DNA from: Gracilibacillus timonensis
Lineage (GTDB): Bacteria > Bacillota > Bacilli > Bacillales > Amphibacillaceae
Length of the DNA: 64,000 nt
Assembly: GCF_900086715.1 (NCBI RefSeq)
Contig: NZ_FLKH01000011.1
Coordinates: forward strand, 790,683 to 854,682
Direction of reading: 5' to 3'
Shown here: piece by piece, positions 35,748 through 44,863 of the stretch
Position numbering within the stretch: position 1 is the stretch's first letter
Layout of the letters: every line of letters starts with the position of its first letter
The notes under the pieces: model-generated
What the model was told of the DNA's origin: nothing
The model's database searches: none
What the model saw: the letters and a program-made list of their open reading frames with translations, nothing else
Position numbers and translations under genes: made by a program

Positions 35748-37205
35748 CTAAGAGAAATCTGGTTCTGGATAACGAGCGGTGACGACTTTTTTACGTGTAT
35801 AAAAGTCGACACTGTCTTTTCCATTGGCATGAAGTGTCCCAAAAAAGGAAGATTTCCAACCAGAGAATGGGAAAAAGGCCATGGGTGCTGGCACACCTAA
35901 ATTAATGCCCAACATGCCTGCATCTATATTCTCACGGAAATAGCGAACCGATAAAGCATTGGTGGTAAAGAGACAAGCCCCGTTAGCAAACTCTGATTGA
36001 TTGGCATATTTTACAGCTTCTTTGAGATTTTTTACTCGAACAATGGAAAGAACGGGAGCAAAGATTTCCTCCTGCCAAATCGACATATCTTGTGTTACTC
36101 CATCAAAAATAGTTGGACCTACGAAATAACCCTCTTCTACTTGTTCACTACGTCCATCACGCACTAGTTGTGCGCCTTCTTCAAGCCCTTTTTTAATATA
36201 CCCTAAAGTACGTTCTTTTGCCTCGTCACGGATGACAGGACCTAAGAAAACACCTTCATCTAATCCATTTCCCATTTTGATATCGTCGGTTGCTTCTTTT
36301 AGTTTGGTAACGAAGGCATCGGCAATGGATTCCTCTACTGTCACAACTGCACAAGCCATACAACGCTCGCCAGCAGAGCCAAAGGCGGCACTGATAATTT
36401 CTTTTATAGCAAGGTCTAAATCAGCGTCAGCTAATACCGTTGTATGATTTTTGGCACCTGTAAGAGCTTGCACACGTTTTAGGTTTTCACTGCCACGTTT
36501 ATAGACATATTCTCCAACTGGCTTAGAACCAACAAAAGATACAGCTTTGACAAGTGGATGATCAAGGATGCCATTTACGACATTATGTGCTCCATGAATA
36601 ATCGTGAAGACACCCTTTGGCAAGCCAGCTTCATCTAACAACTCTGCTAATCTCTCTGCAAGCAGTGGGGTCTTTTCCGAAGGCTTCAAAATAAAGGAAT
36701 TTCCCACGGCGATGGCCATTGGGAACATCCAACATGGAACCATCATGGGGAAGTTGAATGGTGCAATACCACCAACGACACCAACCGGATAGCGATAGTT
36801 GGCTGCTTCAATATTTGAAGCGATGGTGGAGAGCGAATCACCCATCATCAATGTTGGGGCACCTGCTGCAAATTCCACGTTCTCTATTCCACGACCTACC
36901 TCGCCAAGTGCCTCACTGTAATTTTTTCCATTTTCCTTCGTGATTAGGGTGGCAAGTTCTTCTTGATGTGCTTGTAATAGATGTTGATATTGGAAAAGAA
37001 TACGCGCTCGTTTTGCTACGGATACGTTTTTCCATTTATCTTGAGCGACTTGAGCAGCTTGTACAGCTTCTTCAAAGTCTGCTGTTGTTGAGATAGGTAC
37101 TTTTGCTAGTACTTCTTTGGTTGCTGGATTATAGACATCTTCATACTGATTGGTTTTACTGACTAGCCATTCACCGTTAATAAAGTTTTTTAGTTTTCTA
37201 GACAT
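35748..37205 (-). CDS. iolA: Methylmalonate-semialdehyde dehydrogenase
   Basis: A 485-residue CoA-acylating aldehyde dehydrogenase (MmsA). It has the NAD-binding region [31 protein letters not shown], and the catalytic cysteine in [10 protein letters not shown]. It turns malonate semialdehyde from the IolJ reaction into acetyl-CoA and CO2, the last pathway step. AAAGGAGG precedes the ATG. It is the first gene of the minus-strand iol operon and is divergent from iolR. The promoter region at 37249-37302 carries a cre-like site. Confidence 0.93.
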   Translation of the reverse strand: MSRKLKNFINGEWLVSKTNQYEDVYNPATKEVLAKVPISTTADFEEAVQAAQVAQDKWKNVSVAKRARILFQYQHLLQAHQEELATLITKENGKNYSEALGEVGRGIENVEFAAGAPTLMMGDSLSTIASNIEAANYRYPVGVVGGIAPFNFPMMVPCWMFPMAIAVGNSFILKPSEKTPLLAERLAELLDEAGLPKGVFTIIHGAHNVVNGILDHPLVKAVSFVGSKPVGEYVYKRGSENLKRVQALTGAKNHTTVLADADLDLAIKEIISAAFGSAGERCMACAVVTVEESIADAFVTKLKEATDDIKMGNGLDEGVFLGPVIRDEAKERTLGYIKKGLEEGAQLVRDGRSEQVEEGYFVGPTIFDGVTQDMSIWQEEIFAPVLSIVRVKNLKEAVKYANQSEFANGACLFTTNALSVRYFRENIDAGMLGINLGVPAPMAFFPFSGWKSSFFGTLHANGKDSVDFYTRKKVVTARYPEPDFS

Positions 37206-37248
37206 GGAAAGTTCCTCCTTTAAGATATGTTTGTCGGATCATTTAATA

Positions 37249-37262
37249 TGAATGCGTTTTCG
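37249..37262 (-). promoter_or_regulatory. Candidate cre site at the iol operon start
   Basis: CGAAAACGCATTCA on the minus strand has two mismatches to the cre consensus. It lies just downstream of the -10 box, a roadblock position consistent with CcpA repression of iol genes. Confidence 0.5.
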
Positions 37263-37273
37263 TTTCTGCAATG

Positions 37274-37302
37274 ATTATAACACATGTCTATCAAAAAGTT
37301 AA
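37274..37302 (-). promoter_or_regulatory. iol operon promoter
   Basis: TTAACT (37302-37297) and a perfect TATAAT (37279-37274) are spaced 17 bp. An IolR-like half site CTATCAAAAAG (37288-37298) overlaps the spacer. Confidence 0.6.
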
Positions 37303-37459
37303 CAATAAAATGATGATAAATTGATATATTTTTGGTTAACTTTTATATAACATCCTCATTTGAATTAGCTTATTCTGTTTAAAACAGTTTATGAGGGGAA
37401 TAACATAAAGAGATTAGCGAAAGAGTAAGTTAAAAAGAGAAATTGTAAAAAAATGATGA

Positions 37460-37481
37460 ACTTTTGATTTTCTTTTGATAG
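37460..37481. promoter_or_regulatory. Candidate IolR tandem operator
   Basis: Two direct copies of CTTTTGAT lie exactly 11 bp apart (37461 and 37472). The first, read on the minus strand as AAATCAAAAGT, fits the published IolR motif WRAYCAADARD; the second differs at two positions. It lies 42-63 bp upstream of the iolR start, so autoregulation is likely. Confidence 0.6.
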
Positions 37482-37522
37482 AATGTAAGACAAATAGATA
37501 AAAAGGATAAGGAGAATGTCCT

Positions 37523-38278
37523 ATGATGAAAGCACAACGGGTTAACGCTATTCTAGAGTATGTCAAACAAAGGGAGTCGGTTTCCCTGGACGATTTGATG
37601 GAAGAGTTTAATGTATCAAAGAATACGATTCGACGAGATGTACAAGAATTAGCAGATAGTGAGAAATTGGTGAAGGTTTATGGTGGTGTTTCGATTGCCA
37701 AGCCGCTAACAGTGCCATATCAAGATCGTAAGGTGAAGAAATTTCAAGAGAAACAAGTAGTAGCAAGACTTGCCGCACAGTTTGTCGAGGATGGCGATAT
37801 TATATTTATTGACTCCGGTACCACTACTGGTGAAATGCTTCCTTTTATTACGGATAAAAACATTACCATTGTGACCAATAATTTGGATTTCACGTTGGAG
37901 GCTACTGGTTACCCACATTTGCATATTTATTCAACCGGGGGCATGTTTGAGCGTTCGACCAGATCGTATGTGGGCACCGAGAGTGCGAATATGATTAGTA
38001 AGTATAATTTTAACAAGGCATTTATGGCCTCAACGGGACTTTCGTTAAGCAAAGGAATCACTAATTCCTCTCCGCTGGAGACACAGATTAAGACGAAGGT
38101 GATTGAGAAGAGTGAGCAGGTTTTTGTCATGGTGGACCATAGTAAGTTTGATAGTTATTCCTTAACTACTTATTGCGACTTTAATCAAATCGATTATCTC
38201 ATTACCGATCAAAAACCAGATGAGGTATACATGCAGAATAGTGCAGAGAATAGTTATAAGGTTATTTATCCAGAATAA
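37523..38278 (+). CDS. iolR: Inositol operon repressor (DeoR family)
   Basis: A 251-residue DeoR-type regulator. The N-terminal helix-turn-helix contains VSLDDLMEEFNVSKNTIRRD. The C-terminal sugar-phosphate-sensing domain has DIIFIDSGTTTGEMLPFI and VMVDHSKFD. By similarity and position, divergent from iolA, it is IolR, released from DNA by the IolC product 2-deoxy-5-keto-D-gluconate-6-phosphate. AAGGAGAA precedes ATG 37523. It ends at a terminator (38286) followed by the largest 51-bp array. Confidence 0.9.
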   Translation: MMKAQRVNAILEYVKQRESVSLDDLMEEFNVSKNTIRRDVQELADSEKLVKVYGGVSIAKPLTVPYQDRKVKKFQEKQVVARLAAQFVEDGDIIFIDSGTTTGEMLPFITDKNITIVTNNLDFTLEATGYPHLHIYSTGGMFERSTRSYVGTESANMISKYNFNKAFMASTGLSLSKGITNSSPLETQIKTKVIEKSEQVFVMVDHSKFDSYSLTTYCDFNQIDYLITDQKPDEVYMQNSAENSYKVIYPE

Positions 38279-38285
38279 GAACAAT

Positions 38286-38314
38286 AAAGTCATTCCCAGG
38301 TTGGGGATGGCTTT
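38286..38314 (+). terminator. Terminator of iolR
   Basis: AAAGTCATTCCC / GGGGATGGCTTT stem with G-U pairs, short loop and TTATTATTT tail. Confidence 0.75.
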
Positions 38315-38398
38315 TATTATTTAACGATTCTATGTATGGAACGTATGCGAGATCCCGGAAACGACAGCTGCAATGATGGGCGGTTCTGGGAAAATAAT

Positions 38399-39005
38399 CG
38401 TCAGTCTAGGGATGACGCCCAAAATCAGAGGGGAAGATGGGAAAAAGGTCGTCATCGTGGAAATGACGGCCAAAATTGGAGGGAAAAGCGCGGAAACGGT
38501 CGTCATCGTGGAAATGACGGCAAAATTGGAGGGGAAGCTGAGGAAATGGGCGTCATCGTGGAAATGACGGCCAAAATTGGAGAGGAAGCTGAGGAAATGG
38601 TCGTCATCATGGAAATGACGGCCAAAATTGGAGAGGAAGCTGAGGAAATGGCCGTCATCATGGAAATGACGGCCAAAATTGGAGAGGAAGCTGAGTAAAT
38701 GGCCGTCATCATGGAAATGACGCCCAAAATCGGAGAGGAAGCCGAGTAAATGGCCGTCATCATGGAAATGACGGCCAAAATCGGAGGGAGAAGCACGGAA
38801 ATGGTCGTCATCATGAAAATGACGGCCAAAATTGGAGAGGAAGCTGAGTAAATGGGCGTCATCATGGAAATGACGGCCAAAATCGGAGAGGAAGCCGAGT
38901 AAATGGCCGTCATCGTGAAAATGACGGCCAAAATCCGAGGGAGAAGTGCGGAAATGGGCGTCATCATGGAAATGACGGCCAAAATCGGAGAGGAAATGAC
39001 GCCCA
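38399..39005. repeat. 51-bp hairpin repeat array, 12 units
   Basis: Units start at 38399, 38450, 38501, 38551, 38602, 38653, 38704, 38755, 38806, 38857, 38908 and 38959. All steps are 51 bp except one of 50, where a unit lost one C. Each unit has a hairpin CGTCAT-CATGGAA-ATGACG (loop variants CGTGGAA, CATGAAA) and a purine-rich spacer (GCCAAAATTGGAGAGGAAGC). The hairpin is nearly that of the 20.7-kb array, but the spacer differs. Several frames on both strands stay open because the period is a multiple of three. No ribosome site or codon bias supports translation. Confidence 0.95.
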
Positions 39006-39142
39006 AACACCCATAATCCAGATCAAAATCGAAACTTTGGTTGTTATCATGTAGTGAATACTAATAAGATTCTAGTCAAAGGGTTTCTTTTTTTATATGT
39101 TAAAATAAATAGATAAACGAAAATAGGGAGAGGTTGAATATC

Positions 39143-40192
39143 ATGAGTAGCACGGAATCTATTAAACTAACCGCTTTATCCTCTAAAGGAGGGTGTGGCT
39201 GTAAGATTGGACCAGCAGATCTACGGGAGGTACTGCAATCTTTTTCACCTGCGACCGATAACGCCAATTTGTTAGTTGGTTTGGATACAAGTGATGATGC
39301 AGGAGTTTATCGAATAAATGACGATACCGCAATCGTCCAGACGGTGGATTTTTTTACACCGATTGTCGATGATCCTTATTCTTTTGGTCAAATTGCGGCA
39401 GCCAATGCGATTAGTGATGTTTATGCAATGGGTGGGACACCGTTGACCGCCCTTAACATTGTTGCTTTTCCGATCGCTGATTTGGATAAACAGATATTAG
39501 GTCGTATTCTGGCAGGTGCGGACAACAAACTAAAAGAGGCAGGTGTCACCTTACTGGGTGGACACTCCATCGACGACCAAGAACCAAAATTCGGTCTGGC
39601 GGTGACGGGCACGATTCATCCTGATAAAATTCGGACAAATAGTGGTGCCAAGCCAGGTGATGTACTTATTTTAACCAAACCGATTGGTGTAGGGATTCTG
39701 ACTACCTCGATTAAGCGTGGCTTATTAACTGAGACAGAGGTTGAACGTGTCACTCAGGTGATGGCTACCTTGAATAAAGAAGCCGCTGAAACAATGGCCG
39801 ACTATCAAGTGCATGCCTGTACCGATGTGACTGGATTCGGCTTGCTAGGTCATGCCTCCGAAATGGCCAAAGGAAGTCATGTCGAATTGCAGGTTTTTGC
39901 TCACCAAGTACCCGTATTGCCAAGGGTAAAAGAGCTTGCTGAAGTTGGAGCAGTTCCTGGTGGTACGAAGAATAATTTTAATTATCTAAAAGACGACATC
40001 TCGTTTGCCGAATCTCTGGATCAGATCGACCAATGGATCTTAGCTGACGCGGTGACCTCAGGTGGTTTATTAGCAGCTGTGCCAGAAGCTGAAGCTGAAT
40101 GCTTACTTGCTGATTTGCAGAATAAAGATATGGAGGCAGCGATCATTGGAAAAGTGGCAGACGGAAATGGACATATCGTGGTTGAGGAATAA
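39143..40192 (+). CDS. selD: Selenide, water dikinase
   Basis: A 349-residue selenophosphate synthetase. The N-terminal catalytic motif SSKGGCGCKIGPADL holds Cys18 and Lys21; the position that is selenocysteine in some homologues is cysteine here. Further motifs are QTVDFFTPIVDDPYSFGQIA and TDVTGFGLLGH. It makes monoselenophosphate from selenide and ATP. ATG 39143 is chosen because GGGAGAGG is 9 nt upstream; TTG 39134 is too close. It lies 112 bp upstream of mnmH, its likely only client in this window. Confidence 0.93.
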   Translation: MSSTESIKLTALSSKGGCGCKIGPADLREVLQSFSPATDNANLLVGLDTSDDAGVYRINDDTAIVQTVDFFTPIVDDPYSFGQIAAANAISDVYAMGGTPLTALNIVAFPIADLDKQILGRILAGADNKLKEAGVTLLGGHSIDDQEPKFGLAVTGTIHPDKIRTNSGAKPGDVLILTKPIGVGILTTSIKRGLLTETEVERVTQVMATLNKEAAETMADYQVHACTDVTGFGLLGHASEMAKGSHVELQVFAHQVPVLPRVKELAEVGAVPGGTKNNFNYLKDDISFAESLDQIDQWILADAVTSGGLLAAVPEAEAECLLADLQNKDMEAAIIGKVADGNGHIVVEE

Positions 40193-40304
40193 TAACGTAA
40201 ACTTCCTATAAGGGTCTTTGGAGCTTGCTCCATGGGTAGGGTAGTAACATTCCATTAACGATATTCCTGCAAATCAAAGTTTTATCTAATGAGGACGTGA
40301 GAAC

Positions 40305-41393
40305 ATGTTTCAAGATATTAGTCTAGATGATTTATTAAGAAAACAGAAAGAAGAATCTGTTGCATTAGTGGATGTCCGATCACCAAGAGAATTTGCTGAA
40401 TTCCATATTCCTGGGAGCATCAATATCCCTGTGTTTGATAATGAGGAAAGGGCGGAGGTAGGAACTATCTATAAACAGGTTGGTCCAGAAGCTGCTAAGG
40501 AAAGAGGATTGGCTATTTTTTCAGCAAAGTTGCCGTCATTTATCGCCGCATTCCAATCGTTAGACAAGGAAAAAATGGTTTACTGCTGGCGTGGCGGCAT
40601 GCGTAGTAAAACGGCTGCCACGGTATTGGATTTAATGGGACAAACGGTTGTGCGGCTGGATGGCGGGATTCGCTCTTATCGTCAATGGGTGGTTCATCGC
40701 CTGGAAGACCCGTCGTTTTCCTCCAATGTGTATGTGTTAAATGGTTATACGGGTACGGGAAAAACGATCTTGCTGAACCGATTGAAGCAGCAAGGCTATC
40801 CTATCCTTGATTTAGAAGGTATGGCCAACCATCGTGGCTCGATATTTGGTCAGATCGGACGAGATCCTCATAATCAAAAGGTGTTTGATTCCTTATTGGT
40901 TCAGGAAATAGAACGTTTGGAACAATCACCGTTTATCCTGTTAGAGGGGGAAAGCAAACGGATTGGCAAGGCAACGCTGCCACCCTTTTTGCTTGAAGCG
41001 AAAGAAGCAGGCACGCAATTGTTCATTCACCTGCCTGTGGCAAAGCGTATTGAAAACATCTTGTCCGAATACGATCCGGTACAGCATCAAGCAGAGATCT
41101 TGGAGTCTTTTCAACTGATCAGAAGGCATATCCATACACCCGTTGCCAAAAAAATTGCCGACGCGCTACACCAAGAAGATTTTGCTGAGGCGGTGGCGTT
41201 ATTATTAGAGTACTATTACGACCCGAGGTATCAGCATTCCATGAAGGATTATCCGGATGACCGGCAAATCCATATTCATGCCCAAAACATGGACGAGGCA
41301 CTGGAGAAAATAATCGATGTCATCCATCAAAAGGAAAATCAGGTGAATGCCAGTCTTTTTTCTTCTTCATATGGTAGAATGAAGAAGGAATAA
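40305..41393 (+). CDS. mnmH: tRNA 2-selenouridine synthase
   Basis: A 362-residue SelU/YbbB protein. It has a rhodanese domain (about 1-130) with catalytic Cys94 in YCWRGGMRS, then a P-loop domain with GYTGTGKT (147-154). It replaces sulfur by selenium in 2-thiouridine at the wobble position of certain tRNAs, using selenophosphate from SelD. The start follows GAGGACG. It is co-directional with selD and 20 bp ahead of the SnoaL-like gene. No selA, selB or selenocysteine tRNA is seen, which suggests selenium may be used for tRNA only. Confidence 0.93.
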   Translation: MFQDISLDDLLRKQKEESVALVDVRSPREFAEFHIPGSINIPVFDNEERAEVGTIYKQVGPEAAKERGLAIFSAKLPSFIAAFQSLDKEKMVYCWRGGMRSKTAATVLDLMGQTVVRLDGGIRSYRQWVVHRLEDPSFSSNVYVLNGYTGTGKTILLNRLKQQGYPILDLEGMANHRGSIFGQIGRDPHNQKVFDSLLVQEIERLEQSPFILLEGESKRIGKATLPPFLLEAKEAGTQLFIHLPVAKRIENILSEYDPVQHQAEILESFQLIRRHIHTPVAKKIADALHQEDFAEAVALLLEYYYDPRYQHSMKDYPDDRQIHIHAQNMDEALEKIIDVIHQKENQVNASLFSSSYGRMKKE

Positions 41394-41412
41394 ATAATAG
41401 GCAGGTGTAAAT

Positions 41413-41772
41413 ATGGAGACAGCAAATCAACAGTTTTTTCGGACATTTAATGAAGCTTTTGTAAGGGCAGACGCAGAAACCATTTTGGCAAGTGTAACCG
41501 ATGATATTACGTGGCGTATGGTAGGGAATGACACGATAAAAGGGATAGACGACTTGAAGATGGCATTGCAAGGGATGGATCAAGGACATTTTTTTGAACA
41601 GGAAACGGAATGCTTGATTACTCATGGAAAACAGGCGGCGATTAATGGTACGATTCATTCAACGGATGCCAATGGAGAGCAGCGTCATTACAGCTTTTGT
41701 GATATTTATAAGCTGAATAAGCATAAAAATGGTAAGATCAACGAAATTATCAGCTATGTCGTGGAGATTTAA
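41413..41772 (+). CDS. SnoaL/NTF2-like small protein
   Basis: A 119-residue protein with the SnoaL-like alpha+beta barrel pattern: an N-terminal helix (QQFFRTFNEAFVRADAETIL), TDDITWRMVGNDTIKGIDDL, and a C-terminal FCDIYKLNKHKNGKINEIIS. Members bind or isomerise small hydrophobic molecules or are stress-linked. The reaction here is unknown. GCAGGTG precedes the ATG. It lies 20 bp after mnmH and 4 bp before the DUF817 gene, so it may share their transcript. Confidence 0.75.
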   Translation: METANQQFFRTFNEAFVRADAETILASVTDDITWRMVGNDTIKGIDDLKMALQGMDQGHFFEQETECLITHGKQAAINGTIHSTDANGEQRHYSFCDIYKLNKHKNGKINEIISYVVEI

Positions 41773-41775
41773 CCA

Positions 41776-42531
41776 GTGAAGCAGCTATGGAGATTTGGGC
41801 TGGAACAAGCGAAATCTTGTGTGTTTGCAGTCGTTATTTTTTCCAGTTTGGCAATTACACAGATATTAGCTGTTCCGCATCGGTATGATCTGATTCTGCT
41901 CATTTGTGTAGTGACACAGGTGATCATGCTGGCGACAAAGTTGGAAACATGGGATGAATTAAAAGTGATTTGCGTGTTTCATATTATCGGGCTGGCATTG
42001 GAGTTGTATAAGGTACATATGGGCTCGTGGAGTTATCCTGAAGATGCGTGGACCAAGGTATGGGGAGTGCCGCTCTATAGTGGATTTATGTATGCCAGTG
42101 TCGCCAGTTATCTATGCCAGGCTTGGCGGAGATTAGACGTACAGCTGGTGAAGTGGCCGCCGACTTGGGCAGTGGCTCTGTTAAGTTTGGCCATTTATTT
42201 TAACTTTTTTACCCATCATTATATCTATGATCTGCGTTGGGTGTTAAAGGTGTCGACCGTGTTGCTGTTTCTTCCTACGGTCGTTTATTATCATGTTAAT
42301 CGGAAAACGTACCAGATGCCATTGGTCTTATCCTTTGTTCTTATTGGTTTTTTCATTTGGATTGCGGAGAATATTGCGACTTTCTTTGGCGCGTGGCAAT
42401 ATCCGGGACAATCGCAGACGTGGGAACTTGTTCATCTTGGTAAAATCAGTTCGTGGCTGCTATTGGTGATTGTCAGTTTTTTGATCGTGGCGATGTTGAA
42501 GCATTTAAAAGAAAAAAAGCCAGCACTTTAG
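41776..42531 (+). CDS. DUF817 family membrane protein
   Basis: A 251-residue membrane protein with about seven or eight helices. The region VWGVPLYSGFMYASVASYLCQAWRR and YNFFTHHYIYDLRW-like stretch (IYFNFFTHHYIYDLRW) are typical of DUF817, an uncharacterised family with conserved Trp, Tyr and His residues at helix ends. The GTG start lies 3 nt after the SnoaL-like gene. A terminator overlaps the stop codon. No function is known. Confidence 0.8.
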   Translation: MKQLWRFGLEQAKSCVFAVVIFSSLAITQILAVPHRYDLILLICVVTQVIMLATKLETWDELKVICVFHIIGLALELYKVHMGSWSYPEDAWTKVWGVPLYSGFMYASVASYLCQAWRRLDVQLVKWPPTWAVALLSLAIYFNFFTHHYIYDLRWVLKVSTVLLFLPTVVYYHVNRKTYQMPLVLSFVLIGFFIWIAENIATFFGAWQYPGQSQTWELVHLGKISSWLLLVIVSFLIVAMLKHLKEKKPAL

Positions 42532-42548
42532 CTTAGGTGCTGGCTTTT
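42515..42548. terminator. Bidirectional terminator
   Basis: AAAAGCCAGCAC / GTGCTGGCTTTT perfect 12-bp stem between convergent genes. Confidence 0.88.
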
Positions 42549-42555
42549 CTATGAT

Positions 42556-43086
42556 TTAGGATTCTACAACAAATTCAAACCCGCCACGTACTTTAATGTC
42601 TCTGCCAACTAACACGCCGCCAGTTTCCAAGGTAGCGTTCCAAGTTAAACCATAATCTTCACGGTTGATTTTGCCCTCTACATCGGCACCTGCAATCATG
42701 TTACCCTGCATTGGGTCTTTAGCAATACCATTATATTCTACTTTAAAAGTCTCGGTTTTGGTTACACCTTTAATCGTAAGATCACCAGTTACCTCAAACT
42801 CATCGTCGTTTACTTTTTTGATGTTCGTGCTTTCGAAGCTGATCGTTGGAAATTTTTCTACCTCAAAGAAATCAGCTGATTTTAAGTGACCGTTACGATC
42901 TTCGTTATTTGTTTCAATGGAGGATACATCAATCGTAACCTTCACATTGGCAGCTTCTAAATTTTCGAAGTCTCCATCAAATGTGATATCAAAATCTTGA
43001 AATTCACCTTTCGCTTTTGAAACCATCATATGCTTTACTTCAAAATGTAACCCACTGTGTACTTTATCTAAGCTTACGTTTGCCAT
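42556..43086 (-). CDS. yceI: YceI family lipid-binding protein
   Basis: A 176-residue YceI-type beta-barrel (lipocalin-like, isoprenoid-binding fold). Conserved parts are VSLDKVHSGLHFEVKHMMVS, EVEKFPTISFESTNIKK, VTGDLTIKGVTKTETF and INREDYGLTWNATLETGG. There is no signal peptide, so it is cytosolic, as in many Firmicutes. ATG 43086 follows AGGAGGTC. It is divergent from an HxlR/YodB-like regulator, which suggests redox- or quinone-responsive control. Confidence 0.9.
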   Translation of the reverse strand: MANVSLDKVHSGLHFEVKHMMVSKAKGEFQDFDITFDGDFENLEAANVKVTIDVSSIETNNEDRNGHLKSADFFEVEKFPTISFESTNIKKVNDDEFEVTGDLTIKGVTKTETFKVEYNGIAKDPMQGNMIAGADVEGKINREDYGLTWNATLETGGVLVGRDIKVRGGFEFVVES

Positions 43087-43222
43087 AATCAAATGACCTC
43101 CTAAAAATTATTAACTTACTTTATGTAACTTAGTATATATTTATTAATTCATTACGTCAAGTAATTTATTTATTTTATTTCTGTTGATTTTTTGTTATAC
43201 TATAGTCAAAGAGGTGAAGGGT

Positions 43223-43546
43223 ATGGCAGATACAGAGATTTGCCCAAAATTTGAAGCAGCATTAAATATATTAAATAAGCGCTGGACGGGTTTGATTATC
43301 TTTCAACTGCTGGAAGGTCCTCAACGCTTTTCTTCCATTGAATCAGCCATTGGCATTAGTGGACGGGTACTGTCGGAACGGTTAAAGGACTTGGAGAAAC
43401 AGGGAATTATCAGACGATCGGTATATAATGAAACGCCCGTGCGCATTGAATACGAATTAACAGACAAAGGGATTGCCTTACAGCCTGTCTTGGAAAATAT
43501 TCAAACATGGGCCGATAACTGGATGGAGAAACAACCACTTGTGTAA
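43223..43546 (+). CDS. HxlR/YodB-type redox-responsive regulator
   Basis: A 107-residue winged-helix repressor of the HxlR family. It begins MADTEICPKFEAALN with Cys7 at the place of the redox-active Cys6 of B. subtilis YodB and CatR. The core is KRWTGLIIFQLLEGPQRFSS with SGRVLSERLKDLEKQGII. Such proteins sense quinones or diamide by thiol modification. GAGGTG precedes ATG 43223; an upstream in-frame extension is unsupported. It is divergent from yceI, the probable target. Confidence 0.85.
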   Translation: MADTEICPKFEAALNILNKRWTGLIIFQLLEGPQRFSSIESAIGISGRVLSERLKDLEKQGIIRRSVYNETPVRIEYELTDKGIALQPVLENIQTWADNWMEKQPLV

Positions 43547-43571
43547 GGTATTCCCAAAATCGCAGGGAAGC

Positions 43572-43599
43572 AAACGGCAAAGTGTTTATTTTGCCGTTT
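43572..43599 (+). terminator. Terminator of the HxlR gene
   Basis: AAACGGCAAA / TTTGCCGTTT stem followed by TTGTT. Confidence 0.8.
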
Positions 43600-43718
43600 T
43601 TGTTATGCCTAAAGAAGAAAAGGAGAGCGATTAACAGACAAGTTTTGCGATTTTGCCTATTTTGCAGAATCCCTTATGTTGTGTATGCTGAGAAGATAAG
43701 TTACAAGGGGGGATTGGC

Positions 43719-44666
43719 GTGAATGATAAGTTGCCATTATTTTTAAAGCAATATCGAGCGTTAAACAAATATCTGCCAAGGCAACATGCAAGTTTTATTT
43801 CATTTGATCAAGCATTCAGGCGGTATGAGGCAGGGTATGCCGGAGAAGACAGACTTAGCTATTTTGTAGAACAGGCGGCTACCTTTTCTTTTCCTTATAT
43901 AAGAGGGTTGCGAATGGAAGCACCGTCACCATTTCAAATGGATTGGCTGATTTTAACCGAAGGATTCCGTGTGATTTTTGAAGTGAAGGCACATGCGGGA
44001 ACGATTTATTTCGATCCGAGATCCCATCAATTGACACGGGAAAACGAGGTGTTTGAAGATCCATTGCTTCAAGTGGATCGCCAATTTGCTCATTTACGTA
44101 GGTTTTTCAAGCAACATCAGATTAATCCGTTACCTACTTATCGCTATGTGGTGTTTGTCAGTCCGAATGTAATACTCAAGCTGCAGGATTTTCCGGAATA
44201 TACTCGGATTATAACCAGTCAGAAGGTGCCCTTTGTATTAGAAGAATTGTTGCGTCCACATCCTGCGCAAATATCTACTGCAGAAAATCAACGTATTATT
44301 ACCCTTCTCCAAAACGCTCACAAAGAACGATTTCTTCCCATCTTGCGAAAATATAACCTAACGATTAATCAATTAATGAAAGGAGTAATGTGTGACCATT
44401 GTGACCAAATGATGGAACGCGTGCGGCTAAGTTGGCAATGTCCGGTTTGCGGCAAACGACAACGAGAGGCGCATAAACAAGCCTTATATGACTGGGCGTT
44501 GTTAACAGAAAATCGTTTAACGACGTCCATCGTACGGGATATCTTACGGGTGGATTCACTAGATGCGACGCGTAAACTGATTTACCGCTCCGATTTGATA
44601 AAAAGAGGAAGTGGAAAAAACACCTATTATGAACACCCGGATCTAGTTAACATAATACGAAACTGA
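43719..44666 (+). CDS. NERD-domain protein with zinc ribbon
   Basis: A 315-residue protein. The NERD (nuclease-related) domain (about 40-155) has IRGLRMEAPSPFQMDWLILT and RVIFEVKAHAGTIYFDPRS, retaining the D...ExK pattern of restriction-type nucleases. A C-terminal zinc ribbon (CDHC ... CPVC, about residues 225-250) and a winged-helix-like tail follow. NERD proteins are thought to process or degrade nucleic acid, but few have been characterised. The GTG start has GGGGGGAT upstream. The 21-bp repeats begin at its stop codon. Confidence 0.85.
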   Translation: MNDKLPLFLKQYRALNKYLPRQHASFISFDQAFRRYEAGYAGEDRLSYFVEQAATFSFPYIRGLRMEAPSPFQMDWLILTEGFRVIFEVKAHAGTIYFDPRSHQLTRENEVFEDPLLQVDRQFAHLRRFFKQHQINPLPTYRYVVFVSPNVILKLQDFPEYTRIITSQKVPFVLEELLRPHPAQISTAENQRIITLLQNAHKERFLPILRKYNLTINQLMKGVMCDHCDQMMERVRLSWQCPVCGKRQREAHKQALYDWALLTENRLTTSIVRDILRVDSLDATRKLIYRSDLIKRGSGKNTYYEHPDLVNIIRN

Positions 44667-44783
44667 CTGGAAAGGAGCTGCAACTGTCCGTTAAAAGTGG
44701 TAAACCGTCCGGAAAGAGCGCAAAACTGACCGGAAAGAAGCTGAAACCGTCCGGAAAACGCTCAAAACCGTCCGGAAGCCACA
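44661..44783. repeat. 21-bp tandem repeats at the NERD stop codon
   Basis: Six units start at 44661, 44682, 44703, 44724, 44745 and 44766 with exact 21-bp spacing. The consensus is AACCGTCCGGAAAGAGCTGCA-like, and most units include the palindrome TCCGGA. The first unit contains the NERD stop codon. The period is two helical turns. Confidence 0.85.
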
Positions 44784-44863
44784 CACCATCACGAATACAC
44801 ATCGCATCAATAAATATGTTAAACTAGCAGTAACCATTCTCGGGAGCAAAAGGAGAGGAAAAG

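Noticed and set aside
38399..39005. CRISPR array
   Set aside because: Spacers are near-identical between units, the period is 51 bp with only a 6-bp stem, and no cas gene is present.
38330..39010. Repeat proteins of 167-226 residues on the minus strand and 120 on the plus strand
   Set aside because: Same reason: several frames on both strands of the 12-unit array are open. No ribosome site or promoter, and a one-base deletion in one unit shifts the frame without consequence.
39143..39200. Selenocysteine codon in selD
   Set aside because: The catalytic position reads Cys (GGCGCK) and no in-frame TGA occurs in the gene.
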